Of a stretch of DNA of 64,000 bases, positions 6,442 through 15,858 are shown in pieces. How positions within the stretch are numbered: position 1 is the stretch's first letter; each line of letters starts with the position of its first letter. The DNA lies in the NCBI GenBank assembly GCA_965233665.1, contig CBDDTG010000016.1, positions 41,422-105,421 of the forward strand. Reading direction: 5' to 3'. The position numbers were made by a program, and so were the translations under genes. Below the pieces are notes generated by a model, which was not told the origin of the DNA, made no database searches, and worked only from the letters and a program-made list of their open reading frames with translations. Source of the stretch: Bacterioplanes sp965233665 (GTDB lineage: Bacteria > Pseudomonadota > Gammaproteobacteria > Pseudomonadales > Oceanobacteraceae).

Positions 6442-6484
6442 GAACTCGCTCTCGCGTCCAAACTCCATGCGCTTAGCTACCCGC
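6442..6484 (-). repeat. Possible diverged end fragment of the island repeat
   Basis: GAACTCGCTCTCGCGTCC followed by ATGCGCTTAGC and ACCCGCC resembles the outer sequence of copy C (AACTCGCTTTCTCGCCC, then ACGCGCCTTAGC, GGCCGCC at 6113-6158). The match is weaker than between copies B and C and may be partly chance. Confidence 0.35.
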
Positions 6485-6548
6485 CACCTTTGCCATCACT
6501 CCCCACCCCCAGTAAAGTAAGCCCCCACACTTTGGGGAAATAACAATA

Positions 6549-7517
6549 ATGACATCTCCTAGCATGACCACGCAGGCTTTAAAAACGCTATTGGCTTTTA
6601 CTTTGGTGCTCATCGCTGGCTGTGCGCCGGTGAAAGAGCAATTGTTCGATTGGGGGCTGCAAGCGGAGCGCTCGCTGTCGGATTTAAATCTGCATTATGT
6701 GGAAGCTGGGCCGCATCGCTGGGCCTATTTGGATTCTGGCCACTCAAATGACTCGCGCCCGGTATTGCTGCTATTGCACGGTTTTGCCGTGGATAAAGAC
6801 AATTGGCTGCGGTTTGCGCGGCACTTACCTGATTACCGCATTATTGCGCCGGATTTTCCTGGCCACGGCGATAGCAGTTATTTGCCAGAGTTGACTTATG
6901 GCTTTTCTCAGCAAAGCCAGTGGTTGTGGCAGTTTATGCAGCAGTTAGAGCTGTCCTCGGTGAATGTGTTGGGTAACTCCATGGGTGGTGGCGTGGCCTT
7001 GCTGTTGGCGCAGCAGCAGCCGCAGGCGGTTAACAGTTTGATCTTGATGGATGCGGCGGGGGTGTTTCCACCGCAGCAAAGCGAGTTTCAGCAGCGCTTG
7101 GAAGCGACGGGTGATAACCCTTTGGTGGTGAACTCCAAACAAGACTTTGAAGATTTACAGGCGTTTGCATTGGAGCAACCGCCGTTTTTGCCGTGGCCAG
7201 CCACGGATGTGCTGGCGCAGCGAGCGATGGCGCGCAGTGCGATTAATCGTAAGATTTTTGCCGACATCATGGCCGAGACGGAGCAGCTGCAAGTGAGTAA
7301 AGAAAACTTGCAGTGGCTTGCGCAAATCACTACACCCGTGCTGATTATTTGGGGTGAGCAAGACAGGGTATTGGATGTCAGCAGCGTAGAGGTATTTCGC
7401 CAGCACCTGAAAAATACCGAGAGTTATATTTTGCCCAACGTCGGCCATGCGCCGATGCTAGAAGTGCCGCAGCTCAGTGCGCAGCTGGTACAAGCGTTTT
7501 TAGCAAAGCTACGCTAG
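6549..7517 (+). CDS. Alpha/beta hydrolase lipoprotein (lipase/esterase-like)
   Basis: A 322-residue predicted lipoprotein esterase. The signal peptide ends in the lipobox LIAGC (Cys25), so the protein should be anchored to the envelope. The hydrolase core shows the oxyanion motif LLLHGFAVDKDNW, the nucleophile elbow VLGNSMGGG (Ser), the acid in IIWGEQDRVLD and the histidine in NVGHAPMLE, a complete triad. The length and order fit the family of Moraxella/Psychrobacter-type lipases. ATG 6549 and 6564 (MTTQALK) are both possible starts; neither has a strong binding site. It lies just right of the accessory island and converges on mltF, 5 bp away. The substrate is unknown. Confidence 0.85.
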   Translation: MTSPSMTTQALKTLLAFTLVLIAGCAPVKEQLFDWGLQAERSLSDLNLHYVEAGPHRWAYLDSGHSNDSRPVLLLLHGFAVDKDNWLRFARHLPDYRIIAPDFPGHGDSSYLPELTYGFSQQSQWLWQFMQQLELSSVNVLGNSMGGGVALLLAQQQPQAVNSLILMDAAGVFPPQQSEFQQRLEATGDNPLVVNSKQDFEDLQAFALEQPPFLPWPATDVLAQRAMARSAINRKIFADIMAETEQLQVSKENLQWLAQITTPVLIIWGEQDRVLDVSSVEVFRQHLKNTESYILPNVGHAPMLEVPQLSAQLVQAFLAKLR

Positions 7518-7522
7518 TGCCG

Positions 7523-8971
7523 TTATAGCAGTGGCGGCACGGTGGTGGTGAGCAAAGACAGCATTTGCTCGTCAGTGGTGACGGTTTGCGGCTGCTGGTC
7601 GTTCCACACCAGTACGTCGTAATAGCGACGAATATTTTGCACATATTCCACGGGCTCGTGGCCGCGCGCATAGCCGTGGCGGGTATGGCGGTAGTAGCGC
7701 TTTTGCGTCAGCAGTGGCAAGGCTTCTTTAACGTCCATCCAGCTGTTGGGGTTGCCACCCATTTCGCGGGCAATTTTGCGCGCATCGCTTAAATGCCCAT
7801 AGCCGACGTTATAAGCGGCCAGCGCCATCCAAGTGCGGTCTGGTTCGTTGACGCTTTTTAAGCGCTTGCGCAATTGCGCCAAATAGCGACTGCCACCATT
7901 AATGCTTTGCAGTGGATCGAGGCGGTTGCGCACGCCCAGCTCTTTGGCGGTGGTGCGGGTGAGCATCATCAGGCCGCGCACGCCTGTGTGGCTGCGAGCG
8001 TTGGCGCGCCAGTGGCTTTCTTGGTAGCCGACAGCGGCCAGCAAACGCCAGTCAAATTCGTGCTGGTCGGCGGCTTTTTTGAAGTGCTCTTGATACTTGT
8101 GCAGCTTGCGATCAGCCTGATTCAAAAAGTGAATGGCGCCGACGTAATCGAGTGACTCCAAGTGGCCGTAGTAGCGCTCAGCCAACCAGGCGAGGCGAAT
8201 CTGGGTTGTGTGCTGGGTGAAAAAATCATTGGCCGCTTTATGAAGGCTGTCGTCACGGCTGTGAGGGAAGGCCCAAGCAATCGGCTGCGGCGACACCAGC
8301 TCAAACGCCACCGCCAAATTGGGGAAATACGCTTGCAACAAATCAAATTCGTTGGAGTCGATGACGGTGTAGTCCAGCTGACCAGCTTCGACCAGGTGCA
8401 GCAAATCGGTAACGCCCAGGTCGTCGGTTTCACGCCAGGTCAGGGCGGGTTCTTGCTCGCGCTGAATCTGCCGTAAACGCTGTGCATGGCTGGAGCCTGC
8501 GCTGACCACAAGGTCGCCTTCACCCAATGCACTGATGGACTCAGGCTTGCCACGGCCACGGCGATACACCACCTGTTCGGTTACGTACATATAAGGTTCG
8601 GCAAAACGCACCCAGCGCTGGCGTTCAGCGGTAATGGTTAGGCCAGCAGCAGCAAAGGTCGCTTGATTGCGATCTAGCAGGCTGAATACATCATTTAAGT
8701 TATCAGCGACCACCACGCGCAGCTCAACCCCAAGGGAATCGGCAAAGGCTTTGGCCAGCTCGTATTCGTAGCCAACATCGCCACTGCGGTCTTGGTAATA
8801 AGTAGTGGGGCTGTTGCGGGTGACCATCACCAGTTCACCGCTTGCTTGAACGGTTTCTAACTGGGTTGGACGAATGCTGCCGGTCAGCGCCAGCAAGCAC
8901 AGCATTGCCACCAATGTTTTAGTTGTTAGACCAAATAAGCCGCGAACCATGAAAACCCTAAAATTGTGCAC
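7523..8971 (-). CDS. mltF: Membrane-bound lytic murein transglycosylase F
   Basis: Cleaves the MurNAc-GlcNAc bond of peptidoglycan with formation of anhydro-muramic ends. The protein has 482 residues: an N-terminal export/anchor segment (LVAMLCLLALTG), a periplasmic solute-binding-like domain (about residues 45-265, GELVMVTRNSPTTYY to RLAWLAERYYG), and a C-terminal SLT domain. The catalytic glutamate is in AAVGYQESHW. The NxxARS-type segment ANARSHTGVRGLMMLT and AAYNVGYGH are also present. ATG 8950 (MVRGLFG) is an alternative start. It is divergent from purL, as in other gammaproteobacteria where mltF and purL are neighbours. Confidence 0.93.
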   Translation of the reverse strand: MHNFRVFMVRGLFGLTTKTLVAMLCLLALTGSIRPTQLETVQASGELVMVTRNSPTTYYQDRSGDVGYEYELAKAFADSLGVELRVVVADNLNDVFSLLDRNQATFAAAGLTITAERQRWVRFAEPYMYVTEQVVYRRGRGKPESISALGEGDLVVSAGSSHAQRLRQIQREQEPALTWRETDDLGVTDLLHLVEAGQLDYTVIDSNEFDLLQAYFPNLAVAFELVSPQPIAWAFPHSRDDSLHKAANDFFTQHTTQIRLAWLAERYYGHLESLDYVGAIHFLNQADRKLHKYQEHFKKAADQHEFDWRLLAAVGYQESHWRANARSHTGVRGLMMLTRTTAKELGVRNRLDPLQSINGGSRYLAQLRKRLKSVNEPDRTWMALAAYNVGYGHLSDARKIAREMGGNPNSWMDVKEALPLLTQKRYYRHTRHGYARGHEPVEYVQNIRRYYDVLVWNDQQPQTVTTDEQMLSLLTTTVPPLL

Positions 8972-9465
8972 TATTTTGGTGCATTGCAGTCAACGGGCGA
9001 CCATTCTAGCGTGGCGTTTGCCTAAAAAACAATCATGACCGCTGTGAATCTGACCAGTGGTTGCCTATTACTTCTTAGCAGTGTGAGGTAAGTCATTGAA
9101 TTAGAATGTTTTTTCCTGCATCAAATTTTATGTTGCTGTGGCAGCAACAAAGCCGGGCTCGACAGGTGTGACTGATCCGTCATTCTTGACAGTTAAGGCG
9201 GTTTTGGTCGGGCATTGGCGCTGTTGTTTATATAAAGGTTGATGAGGAGTCGATAAGGGTAAGCGCATAAATTGGAAGGGCTTCGCCGGCGGTTGAATCC
9301 TGACCGACTGGTTAGCTTGGGCTGCCTGTCAGCCCAGCAATGGCGGTGCTTGCAGCCGCCTGGGTGGCTGCAGAATGGATGGAGAGTGGCTGGAGAAAAC
9401 GGGGGCAATCCAGTATGATTCGCGTCTTTCCGAACCACCGCTCCCAACCCTCTGGAGTTCATACC
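8972..9465. other. Intergenic region between mltF and purL
   Basis: About 490 bases without a supported gene. It must carry the divergent mltF and purL promoters. A TTGACA hexamer occurs at 9186-9191, but no good -10 hexamer lies at the right distance. No purine-operator palindrome was recognised. Longer frames here run into the start of purL out of the family's usual boundaries. Confidence 0.4.
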
Positions 9466-12400
9466 ATGCTGACACTGCGTGGCGCGCCGGCGCTTTCTGA
9501 CTTTCGTCAAAACAAGATTCTGAGCAAGTTGCAGCAGGCCGATGCCGCTGTTACCTCGGTTTATGCTGAGTTTGTTCATTTTGCCGATCTCTCTGCTGCG
9601 CTGGCAGATAATGAGCTGCAGGTACTGGAGCGTATTTTGCGCTATGGCCCTAAAGCCGAGGTGCAACAAGGCCAGGGTGAAGCCTTTTGGGTGGTGCCGC
9701 GCTTTGGCACCATTTCGCCTTGGTCATCCAAAGCCACCGACATTGCTCACAACTGTGGTTTGGAAAAAGTCCTGCGTTTAGAGCGCGGCATCCTTTATTA
9801 CGTAGAGGGTGTGACGCCAGGCAACCGCGACGCCATTGCCAGTGCCCTGCATGATCGCATGGTGGAAGTGGTGTTGGCCGAAGCGAGCCAAGCTGAAGCG
9901 CTGTTTTCTCACGCTGAGCCTGCGCCGCTGGAAAGCATCGACATTTTGGCCGGTGGTCGTGATGCCTTGGTGGCCGCCGATCAACATTTGGGCCTGGCAC
10001 TGGCCGATGATGAAATCGACTATTTAGTCGAGAGCTTTATCAAGCTCAATCGTAACCCTACCGATGTTGAGCTTATGATGTTTGCCCAGGCAAACTCAGA
10101 GCACTGTCGCCATAAAATCTTTAACGCCAGCTGGACCATCGATGGCGAACAGCAAGATAAATCGCTGTTCCAGATGATTAAAAACACCTACGAGTGTTAC
10201 AGCGACAATATTTTATCGGCTTATAAAGATAATGCCTCTGTGATCAGCGGCCATAAAGCCGGACGCTTTTTCCCGAATCCAGATAATAGAGGCTATGCGT
10301 ATCACCAAGAAGATATGCATATTTTAATGAAGGTCGAAACCCACAACCACCCGACCGCCATTGCCCCACACTCGGGTGCCGCTACTGGTAGCGGTGGTGA
10401 AATTCGTGACGAAGGTGCCACCGGCCGCGGTTCTAAACCGAAAGCTGGTTTGACCGGCTTTACCGTCTCTGACCTTAAAATTCCAGGTTTTGAACAGCCG
10501 TGGGAAAGCCAGTACGGCAAACCAGAGCGCATTGTCTCAGCCCTCGATATTATGCTGGAAGGCCCGATTGGTGGTGCTGCTTTTAATAACGAATTTGGCC
10601 GTCCGAATTTGAACGGCTATTTCCGTACCTTTGAACTGCAACACGATGGCGAAGTTCGTGGTTACCATAAGCCGATTATGATTGCCGGCGGCTACGGCAA
10701 TATTCGCGGCGAGCATGTGCAAAAAGGTGAGATTCCCGTTGGCGCCCGCCTAATTGCGTTGGGTGGTCCAGCCATGCAAATTGGCCTCGGTGGTGGTGCG
10801 GCATCCAGTATGTCGTCGGGCCAGTCTAATGCCGATTTGGATTTTGCTTCGGTACAGCGCGAAAACCCAGAAATGGAGCGCCGCTGTCAGGAAGTGATCG
10901 ACCGCTGCTGGCAGTTGGGCGATGACAACCCCATTGCCTTTATTCACGACGTCGGTGCCGGTGGTTTGTCCAACGCTTTTCCTGAGCTGGTCTCGGACGG
11001 CGGTCGTGGTGGTCAGTTTGAGCTGCGCAACGTGCCTAACGACGAGCCTGGCATGAGCCCGCTGGCGATTTGGTGTAACGAATCCCAGGAGCGTTATGTG
11101 ATGGCCGTGGCCGAAGCTGATATGGAGCGCTTCGATGCCATCTGCGCACGCGAGCGTTGCCCCTATGCAGTGGTCGGCATTGCCACGGAAGAAGAACATT
11201 TAACCGTTAGCGACAGCCACTTCGATAACAAGCCCGTTGATATGCCGCTGCAGGTATTGCTGGGTAAACCGCCACGTATGCACCGTGATGCCACTTCACG
11301 TGAGGTCAAAGCTGAAGCCTTTAATAGCAGCAGTATTGATTTGGCCGAAGCGGCTAAGCGTGTACTGACGTTGCCGACGGTGGCGTCGAAAAGCTTCCTG
11401 ATTACCATTGGCGACCGTTCTATTACCGGTACTGTGGCGCGTGATCAATTTGTTGGCCCTTGGCAGGTGCCGGTGGCCGATGTGGCGGTGACGACCTCCT
11501 CTTATGACACCTACGCCGGTGAAGCCATGGCGATGGGTGAACGTACCCCGGTAGCACTGCTGGATTCGCCGGCGTCGGGTCGTTTGGCGGTGGCCGAAGC
11601 CATTACCAACTTGGCGGCAGCGCCGATTGCCAAATTAGCGGACATTAAAATGTCGGCTAACTGGATGTGCGCCGCTGGCCACGACGGTGAAGATCAAAAA
11701 CTGTACGACACGGTCAAGGCTGTGGGCATGGAGCTGTGTCCTGAATTGCAGGTGACCATTCCCGTGGGTAAAGACTCGATGTCGATGAAAACCCGCTGGC
11801 AAGAAGATGGTGAAAAAGGTGAGATCGAAAAAGCGGTAACGGCGCCAATGTCGCTGATTATTACCAGTTTTGCGCCCGTCACCGATGCACGCAAAGTGTT
11901 AACGCCGCAATTGCGCGCTGATAAGGGCGAAACCGACCTGTTATTAATTGATTTGGGCCGTGGCCAAAATCGTTTGGGCGCTTCATGTTTGGCTCAGGTA
12001 TATGGCCAAGTGGGCAGTGTGCCGGCCGACTTAGACGACGCTGAAGATTTAAAAGCCTTTTTTGCCGTTATGCAGGGGCTCAACCTGGATGGCAAGCTGC
12101 TGGCCTATCACGATCGCTCCGACGGTGGTTTGTTCGCCACCCTAACGGAAATGGCCTTTGCCGGTCACCTAGGGCTGGATATTAAGATGGACCTGCTGGC
12201 CGACAGCGAAGACGAGCTGGCAGCGGCGTTATTTGCCGAAGAGCTGGGCGGTGTCATTCAAGTACGCCGCGACGATCTAGAAGAAGTGTTAGCGCAATTT
12301 GAAGCCGCAGGTCTCGGTGATTGCACTCAGGTGATTGGTAGCATTAACGATGACGACCAAATTACCTTTAGCTTCCAGGACGAAGAATTCCTTAGTGAAT

Positions 12401-13371
12401 CGCGCGTTAACTGGCAGCGTTTATGGTCGCAAACCAGCTATGAAATGCAGGCCCTGCGTGATAACGCTGATTGTGCCAAGCAAGAATTTGACGCGCTGCT
12501 AGATGCCGATGATCCAGGCTTAACGGCGGAACTGTCTTTCGATATTAACGAAGACCCGGTGAAAGAATTATTAGCCTCTAATTCTTCTGCTTCTGAAGCT
12601 CCTAAAGTGGCGATTCTGCGTGAGCAGGGTGTGAATGGCCAAATCGAAATGGCCGCTGCTTTTGATCGCGCTGGCTTTACCGCCATCGACGTTCATATGA
12701 GCGATATTCTCTCCGGTAACGTTACCTTAGATCAGTTCCGTGGCTTAGTGGCCTGTGGCGGCTTCTCTTATGGTGACGTATTAGGCGCGGGCGAAGGCTG
12801 GGCCAAATCAATTCTGTTTAATGAACAGGCGCGTGAGCAATTTAAAGCCTTTTTTGAACGCGGCGATACCTTTGCACTCGGCGTGTGCAATGGCTGTCAG
12901 ATGCTGTCGAACTTGCATGAGTTGATTCCAGGTGCCGAGCACTGGCCGCATTTTGTGCGCAATATGAGCGAGCAATTTGAAGCCCGTGTGGCCATGGTGG
13001 AAGTGCAAGAATCCGACTCTGTCTTCCTGGCAGGCATGGCTGGTTCACATATACCGATTGCCATCGCTCATGGTGAGGGACGTGCTGAATTTGCTAACGA
13101 GTCAGATATTGATGAGTTGGCCGGTCAAATCGCTCTGCGTTACGTCAATAATTATGGTGAGGTGACCGAGCAATACCCAGCCAACCCAAATGGCTCGCCG
13201 CAGGGCATTACCGGCCTAACAGCGAATGACGGCCGCGTTACTATTATGATGCCGCACCCAGAGCGGGTATTCCGCACCATTCAAAATAGCTGGGCACCGG
13301 ATCATTGGGACGAAGACGGCGCTTGGATGCGTATGTTCCGTAACGCCCGAGTATGGTGTGAGGAAAACTAA
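9466..13371 (+). CDS. purL: Phosphoribosylformylglycinamidine synthase, large fused form
   Basis: Fourth step of purine synthesis: converts FGAR, glutamine and ATP to FGAM. This is the single-chain proteobacterial form of 1301 residues (E. coli PurL is 1295). The order is N-terminal linker domain (LRGAPALSDFR, FADLSA), the two AIRS-like synthetase halves, with ANSEHCRHKIFNA, KVETHNHPTAIAPHSGAATG and TIPVGKDSMSMKT, and a class I glutaminase domain. The glutaminase has GVCNGCQM (nucleophile Cys), AHGEGRAEF and the MMPHPERVFRT histidine/glutamate. ATG 9466 was chosen because it matches the family N-terminus and follows CTGGAGTTC; an in-frame start at 9340 would add 42 unrelated residues. A terminator follows at once. 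Confidence 0.97.
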   Translation: MLTLRGAPALSDFRQNKILSKLQQADAAVTSVYAEFVHFADLSAALADNELQVLERILRYGPKAEVQQGQGEAFWVVPRFGTISPWSSKATDIAHNCGLEKVLRLERGILYYVEGVTPGNRDAIASALHDRMVEVVLAEASQAEALFSHAEPAPLESIDILAGGRDALVAADQHLGLALADDEIDYLVESFIKLNRNPTDVELMMFAQANSEHCRHKIFNASWTIDGEQQDKSLFQMIKNTYECYSDNILSAYKDNASVISGHKAGRFFPNPDNRGYAYHQEDMHILMKVETHNHPTAIAPHSGAATGSGGEIRDEGATGRGSKPKAGLTGFTVSDLKIPGFEQPWESQYGKPERIVSALDIMLEGPIGGAAFNNEFGRPNLNGYFRTFELQHDGEVRGYHKPIMIAGGYGNIRGEHVQKGEIPVGARLIALGGPAMQIGLGGGAASSMSSGQSNADLDFASVQRENPEMERRCQEVIDRCWQLGDDNPIAFIHDVGAGGLSNAFPELVSDGGRGGQFELRNVPNDEPGMSPLAIWCNESQERYVMAVAEADMERFDAICARERCPYAVVGIATEEEHLTVSDSHFDNKPVDMPLQVLLGKPPRMHRDATSREVKAEAFNSSSIDLAEAAKRVLTLPTVASKSFLITIGDRSITGTVARDQFVGPWQVPVADVAVTTSSYDTYAGEAMAMGERTPVALLDSPASGRLAVAEAITNLAAAPIAKLADIKMSANWMCAAGHDGEDQKLYDTVKAVGMELCPELQVTIPVGKDSMSMKTRWQEDGEKGEIEKAVTAPMSLIITSFAPVTDARKVLTPQLRADKGETDLLLIDLGRGQNRLGASCLAQVYGQVGSVPADLDDAEDLKAFFAVMQGLNLDGKLLAYHDRSDGGLFATLTEMAFAGHLGLDIKMDLLADSEDELAAALFAEELGGVIQVRRDDLEEVLAQFEAAGLGDCTQVIGSINDDDQITFSFQDEEFLSESRVNWQRLWSQTSYEMQALRDNADCAKQEFDALLDADDPGLTAELSFDINEDPVKELLASNSSASEAPKVAILREQGVNGQIEMAAAFDRAGFTAIDVHMSDILSGNVTLDQFRGLVACGGFSYGDVLGAGEGWAKSILFNEQAREQFKAFFERGDTFALGVCNGCQMLSNLHELIPGAEHWPHFVRNMSEQFEARVAMVEVQESDSVFLAGMAGSHIPIAIAHGEGRAEFANESDIDELAGQIALRYVNNYGEVTEQYPANPNGSPQGITGLTANDGRVTIMMPHPERVFRTIQNSWAPDHWDEDGAWMRMFRNARVWCEEN

Positions 13372-13398
13372 CGGAGTGTGTCTGTTGGTGTAAAAAAC

Positions 13399-13426
13399 GG
13401 CCGCTATAGCGGCCTTTTTTATTTTT
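13399..13426 (+). terminator. Rho-independent terminator after purL
   Basis: Stem GGCCGC-TATA-GCGGCC followed by TTTTTTATTTTT, preceded by an A-run, 27 bases after the purL stop. Confidence 0.92.
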
Positions 13427-13818
13427 GCGTGTTTGTTGCGATTTATAACTAAAATGTAGCTTAAATATGATTGCTGCAGAACAGTAAGGCTAAGTGAAAA
13501 TATGCCGACTTCAACTCGCTTAGGGCACAATGATCTGGCTGTCTGAGTAGTGCAGTGTGAGTAATGTAGTCTGGATCGCGCGTTTTATTCATGCAGAACC
13601 TTCTGCGCTTAGCTTGCGAAAAGACTTTCTTGGTTACTGTGATTTTTTGGCGGATATCGTTTCTTATCGTAGCTCCTGATATCTGACTTGATAGGCTCAT
13701 TCCTCGCTGGCTGAACAAAAGGGTTCTATAAGGCTAGTAACACCAGTGGGTGCTTTAGTGTAAAATATCGGCGGAAATGGAGTTGATTTTTATAAATATG
13801 AATAAGGAAACCTGCCAA
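13427..13818. other. Gene-free stretch before the RCC1-like lipoprotein
   Basis: About 390 bases, AT-richer than the flanks. No supported gene. Overlapping minus-strand frames exist but have no recognisable product. A promoter for the lipoprotein gene is expected here but was not pinpointed. Confidence 0.35.
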
Positions 13819-15090
13819 ATGAGATTAGCGCTGTTAGCATTTTCGGTCACTGCCTCCATCTTATCGGGCTGTGGTGGGTCAGACTCTGGCTCGTCATCTG
13901 ATCCGGTAGCTGTTGATCCCGATCCAGTCACTGTCGAACCTGATCCTATTCCGCCTGCTGACAATACGCCAACCGAGAATAGCTCTATTTTTAGAGAACT
14001 AATGGGTGGTGGTTCCCATATGTGCGGCATAACAAAAGACGATGCACTCTATTGCTGGGGCGAGGATGCTGTCGGTGAAACAGGTATTGCAGAAAACTTG
14101 GAAAAGGGTTCGCTTCGCCCAACGAAAGTGGCTGATTTGCCACCGGTAAAGCAAGCCGTTGGTGACTATGGACGTACCTGCGTCGTTGATGAAGCGAACT
14201 TGGTTTGGTGCATGGGAATCGGACGAAATGGGTGGGGTAATGACGCCAACGAACGTGATATTCCTATGCAGCCATATCAAATGTTCGAACTGGCACAAAT
14301 CGACAGGCTAGCAATAAGTCAGGATGCCGTTTGTGCACAACAAGTGGGTGCAAGCATGTATTGTTGGGGGAAAAATGCCAACAACAGCCTGAATGTCGCC
14401 AGTGATTCAGCCTATGTTGTATTCCCAAGCGAGTTTGCATGGGGAGATTTAGACAAAAATAGCTCAGTGGCCATGGCGTCGGGCAGTACTTGTCTATTGC
14501 CGGAGAGCGGAATCCCATACTGCTTTGGATACAATCATGATGCTAGTTTAGGGACAGCCAGTGATAATGACTATGTCGTCACTCCGGAGCCTGTGGTGAT
14601 GCCAGATAATGTTCGTTTTTCAGACATTGTTGCAGGCTTTGGCTATTTTTGTGGTGTGAGTCAAGATAAAGAGGTTTATTGTTGGGGCTATTATGGAGAA
14701 TCCAGCGATAACGAAGTTGAACGTATCAGGGCGCCAAAAAAAGTTGATGCTGTTGATAATGTTGAGTCACTGGCTGCTGGATATAATGGCGGCTGCGCAT
14801 TGACATCGGGTGGTCAGGTAAAATGCTTTGGCGGCAATGAAACTGGCCAGCTACTGTATGGAAATGCATCTTCAGGCTGGATAAATGAGGCTGTAACGAT
14901 TTCATTGCCGGGCAGAGCAGTGGCAGTGGCATCTTCGGAATACTTCAATTGTGCTATCGGTGATGAAGCATTTGATGGCGATGTTATTTGCTGGGGTGAT
15001 ATTGCTTCTGAAAATTATCTAAGCCGAGATCCTGCTGTGGATAGAAGGAGCTTTGGCACAATTCGATTAGAGAAGGCAGTTCAGCCCTAG
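13819..15090 (+). CDS. RCC1-repeat-like beta-propeller lipoprotein
   Basis: A 423-residue predicted lipoprotein. After the lipobox LSGC a Ser/Asp/Pro-rich linker runs to about residue 50. Seven repeats follow, each with a cysteine near the start and a second cysteine in a C(W/F/M)G turn. Examples are SHMCGITKDDALYCWG, SGSTCLLPESGIPYCFG, YFCGVSQDKEVYCWG and GGCALTSGGQVKCFGG. This is the blade pattern of RCC1/BLIP-II-type seven-bladed propellers, here with a likely disulphide in nearly every blade, fitting an extracytoplasmic site. The start at 13819 was preferred because AAGGAAAC lies upstream and MRLALLAF opens a good signal peptide; 13777 and 13798 are in frame too. The ligand is unknown. 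The gene stands alone. Confidence 0.82.
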   Translation: MRLALLAFSVTASILSGCGGSDSGSSSDPVAVDPDPVTVEPDPIPPADNTPTENSSIFRELMGGGSHMCGITKDDALYCWGEDAVGETGIAENLEKGSLRPTKVADLPPVKQAVGDYGRTCVVDEANLVWCMGIGRNGWGNDANERDIPMQPYQMFELAQIDRLAISQDAVCAQQVGASMYCWGKNANNSLNVASDSAYVVFPSEFAWGDLDKNSSVAMASGSTCLLPESGIPYCFGYNHDASLGTASDNDYVVTPEPVVMPDNVRFSDIVAGFGYFCGVSQDKEVYCWGYYGESSDNEVERIRAPKKVDAVDNVESLAAGYNGGCALTSGGQVKCFGGNETGQLLYGNASSGWINEAVTISLPGRAVAVASSEYFNCAIGDEAFDGDVICWGDIASENYLSRDPAVDRRSFGTIRLEKAVQP

Positions 15091-15750
15091 CTTGATTGAG
15101 CTTGTGGTGGTCGGCGAACGTCGATTGCCACAAATTTAGCCATTAAATCTATAGCCTTGAATGTCGTCTTCATTTTTAATATTTGGGGGTGGGGTATTAA
15201 AGCTGCACATGCTAGAGGATTTGCTAACTAATTCCGTGGGTTTGACCTTGTCTCGATTTATCAGGATGGCAAGAATTGGCTAAGTTCGAAAAGACACTTT
15301 TCCTATTGATCAATAGAAGGCTCCAGTTGCGGGTGTCTCGAATTATGTATTTCAGTTTTATATGTCTATGCAGAATTTCAATTATTTTGTGCATCACACA
15401 GAAAGCTGATTAGCTGAAATTGTAAACATTAAAAACAATCGTTCATAACCAGGTGGCTTGTTGTTGCTGTATGAATTGGTCGACAAGCCGCCAGTATTCT
15501 CAGAGAAAAACCCCTCTCTTAACTGACCAAACTGCCATCACCTCTCGCCGCTATTTCTGAGAGATGTTTTGGTATGTCCAAAGGTGCCGCAAGGTAGACA
15601 ACCTCCACAGTAAGCGTTTAAATCGTAATCATGTGATGTACGTTTTCACAAAAATATGGCCCGGCCGGAAATAACCTTCCGACCTCATAACTGTCGATGA
15701 TCGCCACAAGCGAACGTCACCGACTTTACAAGAAATGCCTGTAGCTCTGA
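15091..15750. other. Gene-free stretch between RCC1-like gene and phhA
   Basis: About 660 AT-rich bases without a supported coding region. A TTTACA and a TGTAAA half-site occur (near 15726 and 15420), but not as a spaced TyrR/PhhR-type pair. Confidence 0.4.
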
Positions 15751-15786
15751 TCGGCTGATTGGTCGGCTGATTGGTCGGATGATAGG
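15751..15786 (+). repeat. Three 12-bp direct repeats upstream of phhA
   Basis: TCGGCTGATTGG occurs twice head to tail and is followed by the variant TCGGATGATAGG. The group ends 73 bases before the phhA start. Iterated short repeats in a promoter region suggest a binding site array; the binding protein is unknown. Confidence 0.55.
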
Positions 15787-15858
15787 TCAGATTACAGGCG
15801 CATAATATAGTCAAGGACGCATAAGGTTTACCCATCCTGAGCGTTGAGGGTGTTAACT

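Noticed and set aside
6047..6461. Minus-strand frames of 116-126 codons across repeat copy C
   Set aside because: Different frames are open in copies B and C, so they are by-products of GC-rich repeat DNA.
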